64,000 nt of DNA, taken from Craterostigma plantagineum. Taxonomy: Eukaryota; Streptophyta; Magnoliopsida; Lamiales; Linderniaceae. The translations under genes were made by a program, and so were the position numbers. The DNA lies in assembly GCA_027422505.1 (NCBI GenBank), contig JAPQWV010000304.1:372001-436000 (forward strand). Direction: 5' to 3'. Below the pieces are notes generated by a model that was given only the letters and a program-made list of their open reading frames with translations, was not told the origin of the DNA and made no database searches. This document shows positions 24,371 through 35,021 of this stretch, in pieces; within the stretch, counting starts at the first letter, position 1; each line of letters opens with the position of its first letter.

Positions 24371-26756
24371 ATGGGCAGTGGTGTAGTAATGGCGATGAAG
24401 TGCTCGAAATCTGCTGAAGCTGCTGAGCGATAAGGAAGAAGCCGAAGATTGTCAGCAGCAGCAAAACCTCTCTTTGCTCGACTTTCTTCTGACGGCGCTG
24501 AGGAAGTCCATGGTGTCCACGTGTCGCGTTGGGAGCAAAGACCACCAGGATGTGATCTCGGCCGTACATCACATGGACATCGGATGGCCCACGAACGTCC
24601 AGCACATAGCCCACGTCACCTTCGATAGGTTCCATGGCTTCTTGGGTTTGCCCGTTGAGTTCGAAGTTGAGGTTCCTTGTAGGGCTCCAAGTGCAAGGTT
24701 TGTACAGCATTTTTCTTTCAATTTCTTGTATGTGGTGAATATATTTTGTTTTTTTGCATAAATTCGGCTGAAAAGATTCTAGCTTTTTGGGGTTTCGCAA
24801 AGTTCTTAGGCTTTTGTTGCGTGTCGTCTTTTTCTTCAAAAAAAAAAAAAAGATCCAATTTTTATCAGATCTGGTGTTCTACAAGGAGCTCTCTTTCTTC
24901 TCTTGGTTTTGTTATTTCTACTTGAAAATCTTCATAAATGGACATGAATGAACAAATGGGCTATCGAATTGCAAGCTGGGAAGATAGTAATTTGCATGTT
25001 ACAGCATTTAATATCCTGACAATGTCGAGCATTAACTTTTGGGGTGACAATTTTTGAATATCGTCCCGTCTATTATTTATCATAGAAGAAATGTTGAAGC
25101 TTCATCAAATATCATCTATGTCATAAGATATTTACATCGCAAACATTAATGAATCTTGTTTTCGCAATGATAAACTTCTGCTGTTATTTTACCAGCTTGT
25201 ATTACGGCAATTAATACATAAAAGATATGACTTTTGTCATAATCATTGACATGGATAGGCTTCTTTATCATCACCGTCGTTGCTAATTAGATATATGTGT
25301 AGGCAAGTTGTGACTGAAAACTACTGATATCTAAAAAAAGCAGCTTAAGCTCTTCCTTTATCAAGGCCATGGCGCACCTTAATAACCTTTATTTCCAAAG
25401 ACATTTATTGACTTCACAGTTGAAGATTCAGACAATGACCTCTAATCACATGTAGATTTACATCAGTTACTTGTGAAAATTACGCAGTGTCAGCGTATTT
25501 GGCGTCTCGGCGGACTCAATGCAGTGCTCATACGATGCAAGAGGAAACAGTGTCCCAACAATTTCTTACTGATGCAAGAAAGACTATACACTCATGGTGG
25601 CCTCAAGGTAAATGATCTTTTCTCCTTTTCTGTAGTCTTACAACTACAGTGATTGATCATAGATCGTAAATCTCATGGCATTTCTTTTCGCCTGTAGTCC
25701 GAAGGAATCTTCAGGATAAACCCCGAAAACAGCCAGGAACAGATCGTCCGCGATGATCTCAACAGAGGGATAGTGCCCGAAAACATAGATGTCCATTGCT
25801 TGGCTGGGCTGATCAAAGCTTGGTTCAGAGAACTGCCAAGTGGCGTGCTCGATGGGCTTTCGCCCGAGCAAGTGCTTCGGTGCAACACCGAAGAAGAAGC
25901 GGTCGAACTAACAAAGCAGTTGAAGCCCACCGAGGGAGCTGCTTGGCTGGGCAGTCGACCTCATGGCTGACGTCGTCGAAAACGAGGAATCGAATAAGAT
26001 GAATGCGAGGAATATCGCCATGGTCTTCGCCCCTAATATGACCCAGGTGATGAAATTTTCAACATACAGTTGGGTTGTATTTAATCTGCGCCATGAAAAA
26101 GATTGGATTTTTAGTTTTTGGAACAACTCTTGCTCTCTACTACAGATGTCTGATCCGTTGACTGCCCTAATGCATGCTGTCCAAGTGATGAATCTGTTGA
26201 AGACCCTTATTACGAAAACGCTGAGGGAGCGCAGCGAAGAAGAAGAAGAAGGAGGAGGAGAGAATGAGTACTCACCGATTTCTTCTCATTCGTCGAGGAC
26301 CACCCACATGACCCACGAGGAAGATGAAGAGAAGAAGAGTACGAAGATAGCCAAAGAGAAATGGACACCAACTGCTGCGAATCGACGGGGATCGTTTCTG
26401 AAGATGAAGAAGAAAAGGATTCGCTGAGCGATATCGAAGAATGTTTCTTGAGGAGGATCGACGAGAATGAGACGGCGAAGAATGGGTTCAGAAAACAGCT
26501 CGAGGGAATCTTGTGCAGCAGAGAACAGATGAGCCCATTGGCGAATCAGAAGAAGAAGAAGGAATATTGTTCTTCTTCTTTCTCTCCTTACAACAATGGA
26601 GATTCTTGCTGCTTTACGGCGTCGGGCAGTAGAATTGGGAGCTCTTGCTTCAGTACGAGCGACGGAGAAGAGAGCTCTAAGATTAGCCCAGTCGGGAAAT
26701 TCCCGAGGGCGTTCGATAACGACGTGGATATGGTGGAGAGAATGCCTGAGAATTGA
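24371..26756 (+). CDS. ROPGAP: ROP GTPase-activating protein (CRIB + RhoGAP), four frame breaks
   Basis: Stimulates GTP hydrolysis by plant ROP/RAC GTPases in polarity and stress signalling. Exons: 24371-24697, 25488-25607, 25698-26046, 26146-26756; about 469 aa corrected. The CRIB motif is IGWPTNVQHIAHVTFDRF with GFLGLPVEFE after it. The RhoGAP domain shows MQCSYDARGNSVPT, the arginine-finger segment EGIFRINPENS, NIDVHCLAGLIKAWFRELPS, LSPEQV and MNARNIAMVFAPNMTQ. The C-terminus has the conserved DSLSDIEECFL plus a Glu/Lys-rich tail. Frame breaks: one extra base near 24407-24409; one missing base at the T3 run 25562-25564; a two-base loss (or one gain) near 25936-25945; one missing base between about 26280 and 26361. 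The start is the first ATG after the leader; its frame leads into the CRIB exon only after the first correction. Confidence 0.88.
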
Positions 26757-27161
26757 AGGACTTGAGCCAATGTTTGCTTTGTGTGTAAAAATCTATTGTT
26801 AGTTGGTAGTTTTCTTAGAGGAGATTGAGTTTCTTAGAAATGGTTCGAAATGGTTTCTTTGCTCTTCCTCTATGCTGTTTTCAGTTTAGGGCTGCTGAAA
26901 ACAGTGCTTTTGATGATGTAGAAACCTTGTGTGAAATGAATGTTGTAGTAAAACCTTGTGTGATGATAAAAAATGTGTTTGACAATAAAATGTACTTAGT
27001 TCGCATGAAATAATAAGCACTTTATGTATGATTGTCACAAGATGGGGTAATTAGTACATTATACGAGTGCCATTCAAAATTACAATAATTGATATGATAT
27101 GGATATATGTATTTAAATAGTCTGAAGCACACCGAAGGAGAAGAAAGGAAGAAAAATAATT
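26757..27161. other. Convergent 3' flank between ROPGAP and the YUCCA gene
   Basis: About 400 bp containing the two 3' UTRs. An AATAAA-type signal (AATAAAATG) lies at 26983-26991. Nothing else is recognised. Confidence 0.4.
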
Positions 27162-28735
27162 TTACATAAGATTTGACTTAATATCAAGAGCTATATTTTG
27201 GGCGTCACTGCCAGAACCAGGCAAGCCCATTCGGGCCAGCCCGCAACAGTAAAGCCCATTCTTTCCCTTCCAGTGATTTGGGTAATTGGGCTTTGGAAGC
27301 CCATCTTCGTTCAACAAATACTCATCTCCCTGCAAACCAAAATTTTCCAATTCAGTTTAAATTACTCTAATTTACAAGTATATTTTCTTACAGTAATTCA
27401 ATTAATTTACCTTGAGCCACTTGTTTGTTGACCTTTTGAACCCCGTGGCGAATACAATTGCATCGAAAGGATATTCCTTTCCATCGTCGAACAATACGAC
27501 GTTATTCCCTTTTATACTCCTTACACTTGGCAACGCCTGTAATAAATGATATTATATATTTAAGAAAAAAGACAAGGAAATTGAGTATATATGCTATGAT
27601 GATTATTTTAATTAGCAAGGATTTACATAGACCTGAATCTCCCCAGATTTAATCTTCGCTATGGTCCCAACATCAATCACTGGGTACTTTCCATATTGGG
27701 CCTTTAGGGCCCACGGCCCACCTTTAGTGGGCCTAACGATACCGTACTTGGACAAATCACCATACACAATCTTGCTTAACGTTGAGACAATCGAATCAAC
27801 CCAATCGCGACGCAAGTATTTGAACAGAAATAGTCCCAAGTACGCCATTTCCCTCGAAATTACGTGTACCTACCACCACGTTTATATAATATTCGAAAGA
27901 ATTTAGGAAGAATTTTTAAAGTAGGGCAGTTATTCACATCTATTAACATCGAATGACGACGTGTTTAAGCTTTCCACGGCTAACACGTTATTTTTTCACC
28001 ATCCGCAATAATATAAATCAAATCATGCACGAAGCTAACTATTGCTACGTATTTTAATAATATATAACATAGCTATAAAATGATGAAAAGCAGCTTATTT
28101 CTTCTTACCGGGCTCCGTACAACAATGGAGGTTTTGGCGCCATAGCTGTCCAAATCAAGGGCAATCTCCATGCCCGAGTTTCCACTTCCAACGACAAGCA
28201 CGCTCTTGTCCTTAAATCTCTCTCCATTCTTAAACTTGGTCGAGTGCAGAACCTCTCCTCGGAACCCTTTCAAACCTTCGATGTTCTCAGGCACGTAAGG
28301 GTCCGAAGTCTCGCCGGTGGCGACCACCAGGAACCTCGAACGGAACACCTCGACGGCGGCGTCCACCCCGACGTTCCTCGCCCTCACCTCCCATTTCCCG
28401 ACAACCTCGTCGTACCACGCGCCCTCCACGCGGGTGTTGTACCTCGGCTTGATTTTGAAGTGGTCGACGTAGTCTTGAAGGTAGTCGAGGAACTGGGCTT
28501 TGGAGAGGTACGTCGGAGAGTTCGCCGGCGTCGGTTTGAGGGGTAATTCGCAGAACTGTTTCGCTAGGTGAAGGTGGACTCTATCGTAAGAATACTTCTT
28601 CCACAGGGAGGCGAAGCAGTCTTCGCGCTCGAGGATTGTGTAAGGGATGGAGAGGTGGTGCAAGTACGCCGCCGTGGCTAGGCCGGACGGCCCAGCTCCG
28701 ACGATGATCACCGCCGGCGGAGATGGGTCTGACAT
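27162..28735 (-). CDS. YUC: YUCCA10/11-type indole-3-pyruvate monooxygenase
   Basis: Flavin monooxygenase that converts indole-3-pyruvate to the auxin IAA. Exons: 28735-28109, 27869-27633, 27536-27411, 27329-27162; exactly 385 aa, the short length of the YUC10/11 branch. Motifs: FAD-binding [13 protein letters not shown] at residue 12, the FMO/YUC segment [11 protein letters not shown], the ATG-containing motif [24 protein letters not shown]-binding [15 protein letters not shown], and [12 protein letters not shown] in exon 3. [20 protein letters not shown] lies near the C-terminus. Exon 1 is much richer in G+C than the other exons. No frame breaks. It could be YUC10 or YUC11; motifs alone do not separate them. 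Confidence 0.92.
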
Positions 28736-29688
28736 ATTTCTTGTTTTTTCGGGGGGAGGAATTTATGGTATTAAATAGGTGGTTGTGGGGATCTTTGGAA
28801 GGAGAGGACTTGAGGGATTATTTATATATAGATAGATGAGTTTTCTAATTGGAGCAGAGGCTCATAAATGGTAGATTTTGAATAATAATTTTTTAGTCGG
28901 TGGAGTTTTTATTCGATATATAATGATAATGAATAAATATATGCTGTTACTTGGAGGGATGACTGTGATCTGGTAAATAATTCGTTTAACATAATTAAAG
29001 AAGTTATGACCGTATAAAGTCATTAAACTAATTAATGAAACTAGTATTTTTGCACAGTGCAAAAATTTAAAATTAAGTATTAGTGGATGAATTTAATAAA
29101 ACTATATACTATGTGATGTTTATTATGGGTTTTAAAGCTATGTAGTTTCATAATTTTTTTAATACTTGATATGCTAAAAAATAGAATGATGTGGTTTTTA
29201 TGATTAAATAGGATTTTTATGTTTAATAGTAATTAAAGTAGAAAATTTTGATTGGCCAATTTTGACAACTAATTTACATTTTTTATCCCATAGGCTCTTT
29301 ATATATAAGAGTCAGATATCATCCATTTGGCTAGTTAATTTCTTTTGTAACATTAAATTCGTTTAAATGTATCAATGAGACAATAGAAATTGATTCATAG
29401 TTATGAATAAATTCGCCCGATCTGTGAAATCAATAATATATTAAGTCATTTGAAACCACAGAAAAATTACACCTCCACCCGATTAGGTCCGACATAAAAT
29501 AGAATTTGTTTGTTGCGTGATGGCCAACATAATATATGTGTTTAATGATTAAATATTTATATATTTGGTATCCACATAAATCACAGAGAGAAAAATATCT
29601 AATAAATTATTGTTGGTATACAACTGTATCAAAGTAGTATCGCTTTGCGTTGCGTGTATTGCAGAATGAAAAAAGGGACATTTTTATC
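28736..29688. other. Upstream flank of the YUCCA gene
   Basis: About 950 bp, very AT-rich. It should hold the YUCCA promoter (a TATTTATATATAGATAG-like TATA context near 28819-28835). No other feature is recognised. Confidence 0.4.
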
Positions 29689-29823
29689 GGGATTTTTAAC
29701 TAAATAGCCTCTGACGTGGTCAACTTTTAAAAAATAGCCTCCAAATGTAAAATGACTGTCGTGCCCTTACTATCGGGACCACATTAAAAACAATATGTTA
29801 AATGGGAACCGCGTTTGGGTGAG

Positions 29824-29904
29824 CGGGTGGGATGTAGTCCAGCGATTGTGTAGTTGGACGTTCAAGTAATAGGTCGTGGGTTCGCCGCGGGTTCAAATCC
29901 CAAC
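29824..29904 (+). repeat. tRNA-derived (SINE-like) head inside TIR element copy 1
   Basis: A-box-like TAGTCCAGCG at 29835-29844 and B-box GGTTCAAATCC at 29890-29900, spaced about as in tRNA genes. The flanks do not form a proper cloverleaf with an anticodon loop, so it is tRNA-derived rather than a tRNA. About nine bases (TTCGCCGCG) are inserted just before the B box compared with the second copy. Confidence 0.7.
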
Positions 29905-29914
29905 ATTTTTTTTA

Positions 29915-30320
29915 TATATAGCACGGATCCCAACATGAAGCACGGGACATGTGCTATATAGCATGAGACCCCTGCTATAAAGCATGGGTCTCATGAGCAT
30001 AGAACCTCTGCTATAAAGCAAGGAATCCGTGCTATATATAAAAAAAAATTGTTCGGATTTGAACTCACGATTATTACTTGAAACCCTGCTATAAAGCCAG
30101 GGGTCTCATGCTTTATAGCAGGGGTCCCATGAAGCACGGTACATGTGCTATATAGCATGAGACCCCTGCTATAAAGCATGAGTCTCATGCTTTATAGCAG
30201 AGGTCTCATGAGCACGGGACCCCTGCTATATAGCATGAGACCCCTGCTACAAAGCATGATAGCATGGGTCTCATGAGCACAGGACCCCTGGTATAAAGCA
30301 AGGGATCCGTGCTATATATA
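29915..30320. repeat. Array of short palindromic units in TIR element copy 1
   Basis: About 400 bp built from variants of TGCTATATAGCATGAGACCC and its reverse complement, so that many sub-hairpins are possible (for example GGGTCTCATG against CATGAGACCC). Unit lengths and orientation are irregular. It is the more diverged, AT-richer equivalent of the GC-rich palindromes in copy 2. Confidence 0.8.
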
Positions 30321-30432
30321 AAAAACAAATCTTGTAAAAAGAGAAATTGAAGACTATTTTTTAAAAGGTAAAATCGACCGAGCCATATTTCTAAAGTTGA
30401 CCGTGTCAAAGGGTATTTTTTAAAAATTTATC

Positions 30433-31313
30433 TTTACAATACTGATTCATTTGTGCAATATGTATTACAAGTCAACTGCTGATGGTTTTTATATGTAATT
30501 TATTCTCTACTTGTCTATTGTTTAGTAGGCCCGTCCAGTATACCTTTCATCTATATACGGACGAATAGTTGACTACGTGTTTTTTTTAATATTCGTTATT
30601 TTTTATAATCTTCATATCGTTGACTTAAAAAGTCGGAAATTAATTAACACCTCCTAATTCGCAAAGCTTCGTACGCAATGCCATAATGGAACTATAATAA
30701 CTAACTCGATAGGCAGGCACCTTACATCCTAGAGCTTAAACAAATATATTTGGAATTCCGATATTGATATTTTATCTAGAGATTAAACTTAAATAAATTT
30801 TAATTAATGGTGTAACATATAATACTCTATAGTTTAAAAAAAAAATAAATTATGAATATTTATGCAATAAAAAGAATATTGTGCCGGCATGATTGAAAGC
30901 GAGCGAGCGAGATCCATTTGTCGTCTGTTCTATACAAAATTAATTCTAGGGTTCTTTAATTAGTTTCTTTAATTAGTTTTATTGCCACTAAATGCAACAA
31001 TAAATATAAGACTTTAGGTAAAGTTCGATTGATTGGCTAATGATAAAAGAAAGGTTGACTTTTATACTTCCATATATTAAAAATCTGGAAAATTATGTAT
31101 ATGGTTGCTCTTGCATCTGCCAAGTTTAGAATGTGAAGTAAACGTAGTTCTATTTTAATACCGTTATTCCAATCCAGTAGTATTAAAAAGTTTCTTCGTA
31201 GTTTTGGGGCATAATACGATATTTTGATGGATAACACACCTCTATAAAAGGTTAGAAAAAAAGGTTCATGGGCTTCAATTCACGATTATATAGGCTTTGA
31301 ACATAGTCGAAAC

Positions 31314-31360
<47 letters not shown>

Positions 31361-32139
31361 GATGCAAACGTATCTCTATCTGTTTATATTTTTGTCTAGA
31401 TTATGTTCTTTTCCCTTAAATTGCCCGATTAATTTCATTTCCGTTTCGGAAGTATCGAACATTATATATTACACAAAAAACGTGGACATCGAACTCATTC
31501 CTCGGCTGGAAAGGAATTTCGTATTGTCAGCGAACAAGTCATTGTAGGAAATAAGCGTGCATTAATCTAATAATCATTGCATTCGTGTTCTTTCAAGCAC
31601 ATCTAATTTGCAATTTGACTAATCAAATCATCAGATTTGGTAAAACGTTAGAAATGGCAGACTTTCGTATCTATTACCCTCGTTCGCAGAGTCCATCTTA
31701 TGTCAAATTTCTTAGTTTGGATCTATTATCGCTTATATATCGCAATTAATTAAAATTTGATATTGACGAGATTAGTTTAAGAAACAAGGAATTTTTTAGC
31801 ATCCCAAGCACAAACGCGTATTGTTGTTGCTTATTACTATCGTCTACTTGTTATTTAATTGGTTGCTTGAATATGTTAAAAACGCATTAATATCTCCATG
31901 TATATGTACGTTTTAATTGGTTATTATAACCTGAGAATATCTTTATATCCGACTATGTCGAACTCCAATTCATACAGCATGCGCATGATTAGCTTCATGA
32001 TTTAATCATATGATAAATTGTTAAGTGGCACTACAAACAAGCGATTCTTATTACATATGAAGATCAGATCATAGAGTTATTACACTGATTAGCTTAAGGT
32101 GGTAATGCTAGGGATTCTTATTAGGGTTCACAGAGACTT
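30433..32139. other. AT-rich intergenic region with TA microsatellite
   Basis: About 1.7 kb without a recognisable gene. It contains a perfect (TA)n microsatellite at 31316-31356. The part after 32080 is likely the 3' UTR of chalcone isomerase. Confidence 0.45.
31316..31356. repeat. (TA)n microsatellite, about 20 units
   Basis: Uninterrupted AT dinucleotide run of about 41 bp in intergenic DNA; likely length-polymorphic. Confidence 0.95.
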
Positions 32140-33287
32140 CTATTTCTTCAAGAACAAATCGGAGAGCCTCTCAGCCAAGCTCTGCTTTGCTTCGGGCGAT
32201 ACGCCGCTCTTACCAATGATGGACTCAAGCACTGCTTCGGACAGCTGTTTGCTCTCTATAACTGCATTGCCCTTCTCAGGAATCGAACCGTCTTTCGAGA
32301 AACTTATCTGTTCATAAGATTCGACAAATTAAAACGAAAACAATCGACGCAGAGAAAGGGAAAAGTTAAACGACGAAGGAACGCTCGCTCACCGTTAAGG
32401 TTCCTGAAGGTGACTGTGTGAAGAGAATGGAGGCGCCTGGCGGGAATGCTTCGTTCTTGAAAGTTTCCAGGAATTTCTCGGCAGCTTTGGACGATTCTTC
32501 GTCGAAAGTTCCGATCGATTTCCAGTGAGCAGTGCAGTTCTCGACCACCTTTTCGGAGTATTGCTGGCCGGTCAGAGGTAGAAGCATAGTCACTTGAGTG
32601 AACTTCTCGAATGGACCTGCGAAGATGTAATAAAACGATGATGTCGGGAATTAGACTACTGTAGTGTAGTGTAGTGTTTATCGTTTCTTATTGCAATGCC
32701 ATTGTTGTTAATCGGAGATTCCTAACCATAGAAATCAACGCCGATTAGTGATCAAATTCACAAAAAAACTGAGCAAAGGCGAAAATCGAAGACTGAGTGA
32801 CAACATCTGGCAAAAAGTTCAGACAGAAAGACGATCGCCGCGAAATACGGCTATGAGGCTTTTGCTAGTGGCGAAACTCAAACCTAATTCGATTCTTCCT
32901 AACACACGCATTAGGTAATTACAGCGTGAAATCAGAGGTTATATAATTACCGGCGACGATGTCCTGAAAGAAATCAACAGATTCCGACAGCTCCTGAGCT
33001 GTTTTCCCCTTCCATTTAACGGAGAGGGAGCTAACGGCGTCACTCTCCTCGAGGTACACTCCGATGGCCGTGAACTTGATGAACTTCCCTTCGATTTGCA
33101 TTCCCCTCACTCCTGCGCGCAAGTTAGCCAGCCTCCACCGTAAGCTGATATTAAGCACCGAAATCTTCACACGAAAGAAGCGTATCACTGAAATAAGCTA
33201 ACCTGCGCCGCCGAGGAAGAAGGTTTTGTCCGAGCCAGGTGGTTTCACGGTCTCGGGGAACACGACGGTTTCGACTTTTAGAGACAT
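32140..33287 (-). CDS. CHI: Chalcone-flavanone isomerase, type I
   Basis: Closes chalcone to (2S)-naringenin in flavonoid synthesis, in the cytosol and at the ER face. Four exons: 33287-33203, 33112-32951, 32616-32393, 32307-32140; exactly 212 aa, the usual CHI length, with the usual plant exon number. Motifs: [16 protein letters not shown] at the N-terminus, [20 protein letters not shown] (substrate cleft strand), [40 protein letters not shown] (catalytic Thr/Tyr segment), [18 protein letters not shown], then [18 protein letters not shown] and a C-terminal helix. All exon phases match. CHI-like (type IV) proteins lack this full cleft set, so a catalytic enzyme is expected. A G-box CACGTG at 33761-33766 lies about 475 bp upstream. 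Confidence 0.95.
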
Positions 33288-35021
33288 TTTCCCCTTTTTT
33301 TTTTTTGGCTTTTTCCTCTTTCAGTTGCGCACAGCGTTTGATTACTTCGATTCGAGTACTTCACTCTGTTTTATAAACTTGGCTGCATTTGTCTTATTTG
33401 AAATTTATTTCTAATAAACATTAATTCAAATATATTGCATTAGAATGGTTAGTTTGGCAGGCAGCATGTGAATGAATAACCGTCGGTGGTTGTAATGAAT
33501 ACGAAGAACCTAAAAGTACCACATATCTCACCAAACTTGCGTCTTATTGCCATATAAGGACAAGATTGACTTTTGCCAATATACTTAGTAATTGGGCCAG
33601 TGAGGCCCATTAATGTGGGCCACAATAGCCCGATTGAAGATAGACAAGCGTACGGATTTAGATGAACTTGGCCCAGATATGTAATGATTGTTTTCTTAAG
33701 GCTCCGTTTGGTTCGTGGATTTCGACGTGGAAAAGAAAAAGAAAAAGTATGATTGTACGACACGTGAACCCTAATGTACAATGATTCGATGCGTACCACT
33801 ACACTTTTCTTTTCTTTTCTCAGCCGATTTCCGCGGACCAAACGCACCCTAAATGTATAATGTAAGTTGAAGTATTAATTGAATTGAAAAACTTGCGTTC
33901 CTTTTTGGACGAATGTCACCAATTCAGGTTTCAAGATGTCTAAGGATTTATATGAATTGAAGTTCGAATATGGGATCGATAGTAAACAAGATATATCAAA
34001 ATGGTACCATTTAACTTGCACTATGTACAAGTAGTTGAAAGTGTACGACCAAAACAAAATGTGACCACATGAATTGACTCAGGGGCAATAAGGTCAGTTC
34101 GTGCCAAAAATCCGTCTCCTGCGTTTCCAGCCTAGTTTCAATGGAAAGGTGGGACCCACTTTGTAACATCCTTTTCTTTTTCTTTTTTTGTTCCATGAAG
34201 TAGAAAAGTAAGATTGTTGTTCTACTCTAGTTCTTCTATGTCGTAATCGGAAATAGACAAATTCTCATTACTTCCACTATACGAATCGCCTTTTCCAGTT
34301 GAAATTAACTTTTGTTTATGAAACTTATAATGTAAACAAATCTAAACATAAATGTAGTGCTTTTTTGTAAAATGCCAAACATATGAGCGCACAATGTTCT
34401 CATGAATATATAAAAAAAGCCGAAATGCTACATTGAATACAGTTCAGATGATATTACATGCATTACTATATGGGGATAAATCAATGTTGAATCCGATGAT
34501 AAATCAAGATCATAAGATTTTAATTAAAGTGTAATAAATTATATTCCGAATATTCGTGAAAAACAAAAGGAAAGGATAAGGAAATTGTACGAAAATTAAA
34601 ATAACAAATTAGGAATATAACCAACCAACGGAGAGCTAGCTGTAAAAGAAAGACCAGAGTCTTCTCTTCGATCTCTGTATTTTCGGTCAACAATTTTAAT
34701 TTACCGCTCATCGTCTATCGCTTCCCAAAGATCGCATATCACGGATTCGAATCAGAGAGAACTCTCTTCATTGTTATCTGATTCGTTAGTGTAGGCACAT
34801 ACTCGCGCGCGTTATTTTTGTTGAATTTTATCTTTTTTGGGTTAATTTGTGAGGGTAGGTGGAGAATTAGAGATAAAAAGGGCTCATCAGACCAAAAAAA
34901 GTGTTGGGTTTCTAGTGGGTTTTCAACTTTTTTATGCGTCGAGATTTTTGGACAGAATCACTTTGCTTGGGAGTTTTTGTTGTTGGAGTTTTGTATTTGG
35001 CAACCTTTTAGAGTCCGTTTG
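33288..35021. promoter_or_regulatory. Divergent region between CHI and the CW-zinc-finger gene
   Basis: About 1.7 kb between head-to-head starts. It contains a G-box CACGTG (33761-33766), a candidate light/MYC/bHLH site for CHI. The segment 34700-35021 resembles a transcribed leader of the zinc finger gene. No separate gene is recognised. Confidence 0.45.

Larger units (their letters stand above)
29689..30426 (+). mobile_element. TIR element with internal tRNA-like promoter, copy 1 (degenerate)
   Basis: Non-coding element related to the one at 49,972-50,768. The left end GGGATTTTTAACTAAATAGCC, with GACGTGGTCAAC after it, is the inverted counterpart of the right end, which reads GTTGACCGTGTCAAAG...TATTTTTTAAAAA. 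The ends pair over about 80 bp with mismatches. Internally there is a tRNA-like head (29824-29904), a partial inverted second copy of it (30054-30082), and an array of 18-25-bp units around GCTATATAGCATGAGACCCC in both orientations (29915-30320). A TTTATC repeat flanks both ends (29683-29688 and 30427-30432), a shortened or eroded target duplication. No transposase is present, so it is non-autonomous. Confidence 0.75.

Noticed and set aside
3986..26756. EOL1, ATG18 and ROPGAP as pseudogenes
   Set aside because: No nonsense substitutions, splice sites intact, conservation full on both sides of each indel, indels mostly at homopolymers. Sequence error is the simpler explanation, though not proven.
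29915..30320. Repeat array with regular short units, CRISPR-like at first sight
   Set aside because: Units are palindromic, irregular and in both orientations, there are no unique spacers, and this is a plant genome.
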